Assembly (NCBI GenBank): GCA_948567375.1
Contig: OX419761.1
Location: 5,272,501-5,336,500, forward strand
DNA length: 64,000 nucleotides
Direction: 5' to 3'
DNA from: Lunularia cruciata
Lineage: Eukaryota > Streptophyta > Marchantiopsida > Lunulariales > Lunulariaceae
Under the pieces are notes generated by a model. That model did not search any database, was not told the DNA's origin, and worked only from the letters and a program-made list of their open reading frames with translations. Shown here in pieces: positions 35,963-47,100 of the stretch. The translations under genes were made by a program, and so were the position numbers. Position 1 is the stretch's first letter. Each line of letters opens with the position of its first letter.

Positions 35963-36785
35963 CTCGGATATCTTAGGTGCATTAGGACAGATTTTTGCTA
36001 TAGACTCTATTGGGGCTTAGCCCCATGTTACCTTTTTTGTCTCTCCCTTGTTCGGCTTGATCTTGATGGGTCTTCACATCCTTGTTTTTCTTAGGCGGTC
36101 GTCTTTTTTCATATTTTTCACAAAGCTGTTCATTTAGAAAGTAAGAGAATTATTTAAATATTCAAATCTTTCATAGATTAAAATCTATTTATGCGGATCA
36201 ACCTGAAAATATTATATTTTCATTCAAATTATTATTAAATCGATCAACTGTTGGTTAAAACTGACTTACCTTATGTTCATGTGTTACACGAAATCATAAT
36301 AATAACAGGAACTCATTCTATTTAATGTAATGACATTTAGAGGACATTTGATATCCGGTGATGCATAATCACAAGATATCGTTTTAACAATACCTGTATT
36401 AAAACATCCACTTTAAAATGCATTGTGAATATTTCACGAATAATATTACGTGTTCGTGAAGTGGTTATTATAAGAGCACCGTGCGACGTCAAGTTTACGA
36501 GGAGTATTGTTTAGTCTTTTGGTCAACTTGGGAAACCGTTAGGTTACTTTTAAATCCGTTACTGTTACTGTTAAATTTTTGTTAATCCAAATATCTTAAG
36601 AAGACTGCAAGGCTAAATTAGGGAAATTGCTATTGCCACCAAAGAAAAGGGGACCGCGTAGGAAAAATGAAGGATGGGAAGACCCCATCAAGCCGTACAA
36701 GGGAGAGACAAAAAAGGTAACATGGGGCTAAGCCCCAATAGAGTCTGTATGAGAAATCTGCCCTACCGCACCTAAGATATCCGAG
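35963..36785. mobile_element. 820-bp foldback element with ~145-bp inverted arms
   Basis: The left arm (35963-36112) and right arm (36642-36785) are inverted copies. They start CTCGGATATCTTAGGTGC and run through the GGGGCTTAGCCCC hairpin and GGCGACC-family module. The ~530-bp centre is AT-rich and encodes nothing recognisable. The architecture suggests a MITE or foldback element, or two opposed copies of the short repeat. I found no clear target duplication next to the arms, so the class is open. Confidence 0.7.
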
Positions 36786-36903
36786 TTATGCAATTCGTAC
36801 GGTCTACACACAACTGGAGCATCCGAAGAAACATCACCTAATGTTATTGCTCTCCTATGGATTGCACCAGCCACTGCCCTCTGTAGAGCAATGGACACAC
36901 GCT

Positions 36904-37300
36904 GTCTAAAGTAAGCTACAAAGTATGAGAGTGAGAGTGGTACCCCTGACGCCTAACATGATAAGCTCTCGTGCACTCCCAGACAAATGTGTCAAATGTT
37001 GTGTCCATCGCTCCATATAACTCCAAGGCTAGAGGAACAAAGAGGTGACCTCGCTGCATGCCCCTATACTTGGAGACCTTGCGACCTGCTGCTACACTCG
37101 CCGCCCATCCAGGGAGATGGGTAATCACTCCCTCCGAAACGACCTGCTGCTGCACTCGCCGCCCATCCAGGGGGATGGGTAATCACTCCCTCCAAAACGG
37201 TATCCCGCATAGGGTCCGTGACCACGACATCCGCTACTGTCACTTGATCATCTTGGACCAAGTATAAGTCTGCCCTGACACATGTAGTCTGCAACGCATA
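36904..37300 (-). pseudogene. LINE-like ORF C-terminal relic broken by a 58-bp duplication
   Basis: One minus frame reads VRADLYLVQDDQVTVADVVV, TDPMRDTV and EGVITHPPGWAASAAAG. A second frame, entered after the duplication, repeats EGVITHLPGWAASVAAG and continues KVSKYRGMQRGHLFVPLALE, LYGAMDTTFDTFVWECTRA. The order (VxDP box, Ala-rich helix, KYR, F-V/L-P-ALE-YG) resembles the C-terminal region seen after RT in some non-LTR retroelement ORFs of plants and algae. This recognition is from memory and tentative. The 58-bp duplication at about 37083-37198 causes the frame change. Confidence 0.35.
37083..37198. repeat. 58-bp tandem duplication
   Basis: GACCTGCTGCT.CACTCGCCG, CCCATCCAGGG and GATGGGTAATCACTCCCTCC occur twice, at 37083 and 37141. 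Two or three substitutions separate the copies, so the event is fairly recent. Confidence 0.9.
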
Positions 37301-38517
37301 CGAACGCTCCCTCCAAACTAAGTATCCACTCTATCGTGCCATAGCAAACACTATGTCTCTAATGGCATCATGTGTAGCTATCCTCTGTCCATTATTTTGC
37401 CACCCAGGTTTGTTAATACCACCCATGACATGACCCCTCTTCCTCACCCTGCGCGGCTCTGGCATTGTGCTTCCTTTTGCCATTTGGCCACCGTTTGCCT
37501 GACATGGCTGGCATTAGCAAAAACTTGGGGTGGCAATAGCCATTCCCTAATTAAGGGGATTACGCCATCATAGCATACTTCATCAGTAGCCCCCATGATG
37601 GGAGCCTCGTGGCTATATTCACATTTAGGACAACTGAAATTATGCTGATTCGAGTTCTCTAGTATATTATCAGGCCAGAGTATTGTACATTGCAGGATCT
37701 GGGGCGAAGGATACTGTTGACATCGAGGAATTACGTACGTTGAAATCGCCCGACTGTAACGGAAGAAAACATGATCTCGAATATCTGGGACATCCTCAAA
37801 GGTGGGACAGTATCTAACAATTTTTAGTTCAGGATATTTCCGTGACTTTGGAATCAGATACTACCGCACGAATCACATGTCATTATCCTGGGAGCAATGC
37901 AGCTGAAAAGAAGCTTGGTCTCTTTGACATCATGGTATGCAAAACGCCGTTCCGAGAATTGTGACTATCCACTATCGTTTTCATATGTGGGATTTATTCT
38001 CAAAGGCGGAACATCATCGCGTGATGCTATTTGCAATCGCCATACAACTGCAGATTAACATCGGTCGTTCATGGGGCGAATGAAGTAAATTCATGACTGT
38101 CATCCAGTCTACAAATGTGTTCCCAGTTTCGCCGATCAACCTTCAAAAGCTACGCCAAATGTATGGATATATTCCTCTCGGTGGCGAAATATGTATGGGA
38201 AACTACATGTACAAACTCTATGTTTCCAATTTAGGTGTTGAAAGTGGTTTTGCTTTCAATTCCGAGTATATTCAAATCTAGCTTCTGCTTTAGGATGCCG
38301 TTCCTCCAGAAGGCGATTAAGCTTTCTTCCCTTTATTTTGTTTGCTTTCAAATTATGGCTCTTACTCCCTGAGCTACATCGCAGTACTTAGTGCTGGAAA
38401 TGGATCTGAGGTTATCTTATCGTCATTTCAGCCACGATATATGTTGGGATTGTTACCCGGGATAATCCTCAATCTAGCAAGCTATGTGAGCAACACTTGC
38501 ACCAGCTCCATTGTCTT

Positions 38518-38624
38518 CCATTTGGTCCTAGATTTTGTCTCTACCTTGTACGGCTTGATGGGGTCTTCCCATCTTTCGTTTTTCCTACGCGGTCGCCTTT
38601 TACTACCATTTGGTCCTAGATTTT
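38518..38624 (-). mobile_element. 69-bp GGCGACC-family insertion between 19-bp direct repeats
   Basis: CCATTTGGTCCTAGATTTT occurs at 38518-38536 and again at 38606-38624. Between them are 69 bp that, on the minus strand, read AAAAGGCGACCGCGTAGG, GATGGGAAGACCCCATCAAG and CCGTACAAGG. A 19-bp direct repeat around so short an insert looks like target-site duplication by target-primed retroposition, and the insert's A-rich junction (GAC-AAAA) fits. This defines one end-to-end copy of the repeat. Confidence 0.75.
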
Positions 38625-40473
38625 AAGTCCACATAACATTCTGAGATACCTTATGTTCCGTAACGATAAACTTCTCCGGAACTCTATGAAGACAGCATTA
38701 GGGTTCATTGAACTTCTACGGGGCTTGTTAAAGATTTCATTAGAGTGCTTCCCATTTCGTTCAGTTTATATTGCATTCCAAAACTTCCTGTGATTCTTCA
38801 GATTCAGTGTATTGCCACAGCAGTTTGGCCCAAGGTAACTACGCTATGAGGCCTTTTTCCGCACAATATATTCCCCCATTTCGTCCGTTTCACGATCCTT
38901 TTACTCATCTCATTGCGGCGGCACCTATGAATATGGGGCTCCCGTTGTATGATTGAGAGGATCGTTTGTGTTTCTTGTTTGCTTGTTCGACGGGAAACCT
39001 TGCATTCTTTGAATGTACAGACAAAACTCTTTTCCAGATCATAGCGCGATAGAGATCTCTGCCAACGCATTCAAGTTCTGGACGAAACAGGAGATCCTAC
39101 GGACGGTAGCTACTTACAGTACTCTTCTTACCTTCCAACATTCAGGATGAGCAGACAGGTAGTCGTGTCTTTGGGGACAAGTCTGGGCTAGAGGCCGATT
39201 CACGGCGGCTGTGCTTGCGGACAGATTGACTTCAGCTCCCAAATCTGATCCGCACAGTCAGCATCTTCTGATCCAAACTTCCGACTATATTTGGACCACT
39301 CATGGCACTTTCTCGGTGCTGAGAGGAATCGCCCTGCCAGGAAAATGGGGTTGGGTCGTCATTGTACATGTACTCTTTGGCGCGAGCAAGACGAGAGTTA
39401 CTTCTGAAACTATCACACCATCGACGGCCCTAAGGAACTGAATTTGATTCCCACATTGCTTGTGAGATACAACTCACTCACTCTTTGATAGTGGGAACTT
39501 TTAAACATCTCTCAGCCGAGTCCTATTCATAGCTGACTTCAATAGGTCGCTAATGAATGGTCCGAGAGCAGTTTCTTCAGGATACTCACACAGGTGGAAT
39601 TGGTTCACGTACCACCGGAATCGGAGATCCAACTAACCGCCTAAGTGTACATTTATACAGTCCTAGGTTTGATTCCTGTTGTTTACAAGGCGCTGAATTA
39701 CAAGCAAGCGGAACATCTAATTCCATCATTTCAATTTGGCCTACTTTATCGAGTCTAAAAAGTCTGCAAAACTGTTCCCTATTCAATTTGAATCATTTCC
39801 TATCTAATGAAACCATAATTGATAAGCTCATCACAAGTTCTAAATCTATTCGGGGACTCCGTATCAGCATCTCAATGATATCAACATCCCCTCTGTATCA
39901 TAGTTCACACCCTTCCATAGCTCCAATCCCTAGCTCAGGTCCAGCAACTCTTCTCCAGCTCTTGATGGTAAGATAATGAATGTGTGGCGTTTACAACACG
40001 TCTTCATTTGTTCAATTCAACTCCCTTCTGAATGCAGTACTATCCAAAGGAAACAAATATGCAAAACTGGATGATCGACTTCTTTCATCCTGCCGGTTTC
40101 ATGCGATGCTGGATTCAGCCAGCCGCAGTCTTCGCTTTACTTTTCACATGCTCCGACCCTGATTTCTAAAGGGCAGCTCGACTGCCTAGTCCCGAGCCAG
40201 ACACCCATATTTCAACATCAAATGGGAAAGCGTGTCACCACAACGTAGGGTGACAGGCCTACCACAAAGACCTTAGCACTGAATTTTAAAGGCACTCAAA
40301 CTATCAATCTTCTGCTTTGAGGCCTTACCTCAAGACAAATCGTTCACTCTAGGAGTGAGAGAACTGCCTTTTAAGTAAAGACCTACTCCTCTTGCACTTG
40401 CCTGTGCACTGACAGTTCATATATCCAAGCGAATGTCTACATCCAATTGACAGTTAGACTGGAAGGAACTACG
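38625..40473. other. Downstream flank of the FIP1 gene, no supported gene
   Basis: The GC level is higher than in the left flank. The longest frame is 39557-39976 (+, 139 codons); it has no recognisable domain and I do not call it. The FIP1 3' UTR should occupy the right end of this stretch, but I did not find a convincing poly(A) signal. Confidence 0.5.
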
Positions 40474-41160
40474 TCATCCATTGCCCCACCTTCTTTTCCT
40501 AGCTGGGCGCTCTTGTTTGACTTCCTCGACTGAACCGGCTTGAGGGACAGAGTCCTCCCCATTCTTCTGCCTTTCTGCAGCTTGCAAGCGCAGTCTTTCA
40601 ATACGTTCCTTTCTCTTCTCTGCTGCTACATCTTTCAAAGCAGCTGGTTGTGCATCTGGAGCACTGTCACCAACAGTAAGTGTTAAGGCGGTCGATGACT
40701 CTTTCACATCTGAGTCAGAATGCCGTTTCCCTGAATAAGACGTCAATCGATGCTTGTCCTTCCGGTCCTCCTTCCAGTCTTGCTCTCCGCGAAAGCGTTG
40801 CTGCCTATCTGAGCCAGCATGTTGACTGGTAGACGGAGGTTCTTCGTGACCACCATCGGAAATCTGGAATTTCTTCCTGTTCTCTGCACCCTGGGCAGCA
40901 ACGGCATCTCTTTCCTTCCTGCTGGTCCAACGCTCCAGCTTTGACCGTCCTCTACGCTCCTCCTCCTCATCTTCTGATGATCCAATGTCGAGCGGAAGCA
41001 GTTTGTCATCCTTAGAACCTCGATGCTGACGGGATCCAGTGTCCTTCTCCTGTGGCCTTCTAGTGAAATGATCATCTTGTCCTCTTTTTGGTGGCCCAAC
41101 CTTTTTGTCCTTGTGTCGAGCGCTTGGTGCTGCCAACTCATCTTGATCCCTCGTTGATGC
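40474..41160 (-). CDS. FIPS5-like: FIP1-like exon 10: C-terminus
   Basis: Acceptor GATCAG|GCA. The frame ends at TGA 40474-40476. It encodes 228 residues, starting [20 protein letters not shown] and ending [14 protein letters not shown]. The [18 protein letters not shown] helix and terminal RKRRW box are characteristic of plant FIP1[V] proteins. Confidence 0.9.
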   Translation of the reverse strand, partial: ASTRDQDELAAPSARHKDKKVGPPKRGQDDHFTRRPQEKDTGSRQHRGSKDDKLLPLDIGSSEDEEEERRGRSKLERWTSRKERDAVAAQGAENRKKFQISDGGHEEPPSTSQHAGSDRQQRFRGEQDWKEDRKDKHRLTSYSGKRHSDSDVKESSTALTLTVGDSAPDAQPAALKDVAAEKRKERIERLRLQAAERQKNGEDSVPQAGSVEEVKQERPARKRRWGNG

Positions 41161-44100
41161 CTGATCAAGAAACCAATTTAGCTTCCCCACAGGTTTTTAT
41201 CAAACTTCTAGCCCTGGTAACACTTCAATCATTTGCGACGGTATAGAACTTTTTTTACAAATCAGCATCGCAGCACGGAGTCTAACTATCCTGGCTACAT
41301 TACTAACAGACCTGTATGCTTGCTTCCAAACACACAGACATGACAACTACTGGGACGTCTGCTATAACTATCGAGACAAGGTGACAGTTGCGAGGGCATT
41401 AACCCTGCCAGTCCAAATTAATCTACTTTAATTGCTGTATTACAGGCGTCACCTTCCACCTCAGAAGTAATTCCGACAAGGCTACGCCATCTCAGTCAGT
41501 TGACAGATATGTTTCCTCCCACAGCAAAAGAGGGATTGAGTTCGGGTTTCATAGCACTAAACCCTGGAGAAAGTAACTAAAGCCAGCTCCTCCAACAAAA
41601 CAGGCAATTGGAAGATGCTCCAAGTCAAAGTATGGCCTAGGGATACAACTTAACGGATCTTCTGTTGAGGAATCGAATAGTCCACACATGACCTACACGA
41701 ATCTGAAAGCCGTGCTGACGACGTCGTGCACGAATTTCTACTATTTCGGTTCCTAAAGACAGGTAATATATATAGACAGGCACTTTATGAACAAAGAACG
41801 CGTGAACAAAATGCAAAGCGTGGAACAGTTTACTCGAGGAAAAACAAAAGATTTCTACAACAGTTGCAATACTCATTTCTCTATGCGTATGGACTTTTAG
41901 TACGTTTATATCGGAGCACAATGGACATGGCTTATCATACAACGCCATCATTGTGAACAAACTTGCTTTCCAGCGGCGAGTGAAGAATAAACAACAATAG
42001 GAAGGCTGGCAAGGCAGACAGAAGATCCATGGTACCTTGTCAAACTGAGCACTTGTCCGGTAATCGTCAACCTTGCGTTTCTTACTACCATCTGTATGAG
42101 AATGATAACTCTTGTCCTCACCTACACCTGAAAGAGACCCATTACGGTCGCCGGGTATATCCTTCCCTGAACCTCCATCCCAAGCACGCTTGTCTTTGTG
42201 TGATCGCTGGTCGTCCACTGGTCTACGGGATTCGATGGAATGGTTGCGAGCTGCATGGACACTCTCCACACGACTGCCTTTCTCGTCGTGCTTTCTTCTG
42301 TCGTCCCAGTTCCGGACATCCTCATCTCTATCATAGCGACGTCCTCTTCCATCTCCATCTCTAGGGTCTTCCGGACGTCCTTTAACCTTACCCCTATCTT
42401 CATCACGCCTGCGTTTCTCCTTTATTCTTTCGGCTTCCCTTTCTGCAGATGCTATTTTGGCTTCTTCTCTTGCACGTGAGTCATCCCGTTCTCGCGACAT
42501 CCAAGAGTGATCATCGCCATGCCGTTTACTTCTATCGCTTCTGCTCAGCCTTTCATCGTCCTTTTCCTTCCTTCCATGTCGCCTATCTCTGTCCATATCC
42601 TCCCTACTTCGCCTCTCACGCTCTTGATCTTCCCGACTGCGGTGCTGACGAGAATCTTCTTCTTTCAATTTCCTTCGTTGAGCTTCCTCCCTCTCTCGGT
42701 GCTGTCTCCTATCCTTCGAGTCCTCATCCTGCCTAGTAGTATTCCATGTGGCCTCCTTTCTCTGAGCGGTGTATGTATCATCGGTAGGTGGGGGCCCCTT
42801 CCGCTCAACTGGCTTGCTATGACTTTCAAGCCGTCGTAGCTGAGACACCTCTTCCTCTGTAACCAGACGATCTTTTGAATGCTCCCAACTATGGATCGAT
42901 TCCTCCTTAATCGGATTGCTCTTCAGTAGTTTTGAACTGTAATCTTTAGATCTAGTGTCCACTTGCACCTGGACCTTCTGTTTCTTAGAATTGCGTGTGC
43001 TGTACCCAACATCCCATTCATTCTCCCCGACGTGCCGATCTCGTGACATGGATCTTTTATGCTCGTCAGACCGGTGGTCAACTGAGGGTTCGTCAACACT
43101 CCTCTCTCTATGCGCTGACCGATCAGAGTCCCTCCCACGCCTTAAGGGATAACTACCATCTCGTCTCTCACCTTCGTCAACAGGCCAGTCTCCGTTACCT
43201 TCGTACTCTTTACTTTCTCGCAAACTACGCGGTTCCCGCATATTCCAATTGGCGCCACTGCCATTGCTTGGCTCGTCATCCCACTCCATAGGTGGGGCTT
43301 GCGGTGGAGTTCTTCGTGGTGGAGTCATATGTGGGGGTGTCCTCCGACTGGACGAAGAAATATACATGAGAATAATACACGCAATGCCATTCCTAGTGAG
43401 ATTGTTTGCCAAAGAAGTTGTCAAGACTAATCTATCCGTTGCTATCTGAAACCAGCCACCTGATTCTATATACAAAAAGGAGTTGGAAAAGTTTTCCACT
43501 CACCGAGGAGGAGGCTCATGATATTCAAGAGGTATCATCATTGGAGGGAAAATCTCTGGTGGCGGCCCTGGAACAGGCAAAGGTAAAGCAGGCCTCGGCA
43601 CATTGTACAGCGGAGGTCTCACCATTCCACCCCTGAAGAGAAAGCCATATTATACACTTCAGAGATAGAACATGCCGATTCGATACGTAAAGTAGTGAAG
43701 AGAATATGAACCTTACTCGCTTAACTATACTCTCGTCTGAAGTTTAATAATAAGGCAACCATAAGCAGAACATCAGAGAAAAGCAACTATTCACTGAATT
43801 TACCTTCCCCCGGGAGGCGGGCCAAATGGTGTACCAGGAAACATGCCAAAATTTGGTCCAGGGCCTGGTTGATGCATGGGCATTCCGGGGCCAACAGGGA
43901 ATGGTCCAGGTCCTTCCACATCCATCCGATGCCCAGGCATCATTCCAGCTCCATGAGGACCCATAGGCATCCCACCTGGTCCCATTGCCATGTTTTCCCT
44001 TTCCCACATATTCGGGGGCCCTTCCATGTCCCAATGAGGCGGAGCCCCAGGCCGGAAAAACCGCCTCTCTTGCTCAAGCATACCACCCCCGCCTCGATCG

Positions 44101-47100
44101 TCATCCTCTTCAATATAATCATCGTTACCAGTCTCAACCGTAGGAACTGGGGCAGGGGGTTCGTCCTCTGAAGCATCTTGCAATACTATCTGCATAGAGA
44201 CACAAGTCCAGCTGAAGTGTGGGTCGTCTGGAATAAAGCCTTCGTCGCAACTGACGATAATTTTACTCTTCAACCTAACTATACTTTGGGCGGAAGAAAT
44301 GGTTGAAAAGCGTTGAAATTTTTAATGGAGGGATTATAGTCTTCGTGCGCGTAAATCTACAACCCCAGAGCTAAAGGAATCATATTTCTCAACACCGACA
44401 GGCATACAGATTGCACCCAAAACGTAAACCCGCATCCTAGTAAAGGAGGTCTATTCCTAGTCGTATTAGAAGCCTACGATCGAGAGGTCGTGGGACGTAC
44501 TGTTCATCTCAATTCATAGATAACCTTGTTTTGCGCTAAATTGTACCGAGGCAAGCTGCATTCAACCAGGTACGGACACAGAGTAATGTACCTGAATGAC
44601 TGCATCAGAGTCACGAGTGCGTTGACGTCGAACATCGGCAGAAGGGCGCCTTTCTCCACCACCTCCCTCAACTTGAATTGCTCGTCCAGTAGGCTACGGC
44701 GAGCAAATAAAACACAGGTTTAAAACCTTCACTAGAAGCCTTCGTCTTCAAAGTTAAGACCTAAAGTCGTCGGACCGATGCACAATAACCGCGCGAGGGG
44801 TAACAACGACTGTTACCCCTACGCTACCTTTCACAATTTTTCACAGGTTCAAGAAAGCGACACTGATAAGAAGGTGAAAGGGTATTCCTAACATCCCACT
44901 GAAGCAACAGCCGTAGAATCATCGCCGACTACTATGGCTTTTAATGACGTCGGAGGAACTAAGATATGCCAGAACATTCAGCCTCAAATGAGTGGATGAA
45001 TTGAAACATGCTAAAGGATTCGGGGTGACCAAGGATGGAAACTTAAATAAAGCGAAATCACTTATTATACAAATGCGTTCACGAAAATTATGTGACGTGC
45101 GCGCCACATCTGCTACGCGAGGCTCTGTATATGTGTCATCTTTAACCGCACCTCCCTCTCGGCGCGTTTAAAGTGCAGTCTACCCAGAGTCGTTAAGCAG
45201 ACAAGACACTGGCAATGGTCAATGTACGAAGATCAGGAAATAATACTGATCACTCTAAAAATCGAGAAAGACAGCTGCACTTGAAGTCTCAATCTCCTTG
45301 TGATTCAATGCTTTGCATCTTATGAAGATAAGGATATTCAGACATGAAAGCAGAAGCCGTTCAAAGAACGGGGGATCCAGAACTCATTCCGTGCAAATGG
45401 TGTCCATATGAAATGTAAACATGATAAGTGCAAATCGAGATGAGAAATGAAACCCTAAAGAAGGTAAAGAATCTAACAGATTAAATCCAAGGTTAACCAC
45501 AAACGAAATATCACTCTATCCTGATCAACAGCAGTAGAGAATAGATATACATCATGTAATCGATCAGCGCTAAGTAAAGCATGTAGCGACATAGACAAGC
45601 TTGTAATTGAAGACCCACGAGTCAAAACTAAACCAATCAAGAGAACTGAAATTGGCAGACTGGACAGAAAACATGTATAGGAACCATGAAACAAAACAAC
45701 AAATGTGAGTTGGAGCGAAGGGGAAGAGAGTGGATAGATCTAGGCTGAGAAGGAGCGAAGCGTCAAAGAAGATAAGTAGAAGAAGATATAAGTATGAAGA
45801 TATATTGATATATGAGAGCACAAGCGTCAAAGAAGATAAGTAGAAGAAGATATAACTATGAAAATATATTGGTATACGAGAACAGAAGCCGTTCTGGGAA
45901 CGGGTTATCCAGAACTCATGAAGTGCAAATGATCGATAAGTAATATGTCCATGAATCACAATGCAAGAGTAGTGTTAAAGCACTAAGGTAGCAGGCATCG
46001 AATGTAACCTATAGCAAAAGCATCATGGAAAAAAATTGAAAATAACTGATGGCCAACAGACCAGTTAAGGACATTAAACCGAGAGCATCTATGCAAACGA
46101 TAGCAAGGATGAAACCATGATGTAAGAGGCCAGCAGTAAGCAGTGCATGAACACAATGAAGAACCTGCCAGTAAGCCCACCAGTAAGCCGTGCGTAATCA
46201 ACTAGAAAGAACGTGGGCTGGAGTCGGGTGGGAACTCTTTAAGCATGAGAGGGTGAAGCAGGAAGCAATCAGAGAGCGAAGGAAGGGAAAGTACTATGGA
46301 GGGAATTAGTTGTGGAATGGAGGAGTGGAACAAAACAAGGGGTCTCAGATGATGTGGTTACAGAATGGGTCGAAGTGTAAAAGGGAACGAGAGCGAAGCA
46401 TAAGAGGACAGGATATAATTAATATCACAACCAGCGCTATGGACACTGGAGTCCTGAGACGCTAAACAGCTAAGGGAGGCAGAAGGCGGCCTTAGTAAAC
46501 CTCCACGAATGCACCTGCGACTTCATCAGTGCCTCACGCAGTGCCGAAGTAGCTGAACAATTGCCAGTACCCCTCGTTCCGAGTTTCTGCTCGAAAACTC
46601 ATGAGTGCCAAGGCATGAAGATATATAGGTATATGAGAGCAGAAGCCGTTCTGGGAACGGGTTATCCAGAACTCATGAAGTGCAAATGATCAATAAGTAA
46701 TATGTACATGAATCACAATGCTAGAGTAGTGTTAAATCCCTAAGGTAGAATGCATCGAATGTTACCTGCAGCAAAGGCATAATTGAAACAAATTGAGAAT
46801 AACAGATAGCCAACAGACTAGTAAAGAACGTGAAATCGAGAGCATCTATGCAAACAATAGCAAGGAATAGGAAACGTGATGTAAGAGCCCGCCAGTAAGC
46901 AGTGCGTGAACGAAGATTAAGAACATGGGCTGGAGTCCGGTAGGAACACTGTAGGCACGAGAGGTCGAAGCAGGAAGCACTGAAAGGGCGAAGGGAAAAT
47001 ACTAGGGAGTGAATTAGTTGGGGAATGGAGGAGTGCAACAAAACAAGAGTTCTCGGATGATGTGGCTGCAGAAACGGGTCGATGTGTAACAGGGTAATGA

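Noticed and set aside
39661-39677. tRNA-like B box (GGTTTGATTCC) suggesting a SINE or tRNA
   Set aside because: No matching A box, no foldable cloverleaf and no A-rich tail or direct repeats were found around it.
39557-39976. 139-codon plus-strand frame downstream of FIP1
   Set aside because: Composition is Ser/Ile-rich without domain signature, and no splice or homology support was found.
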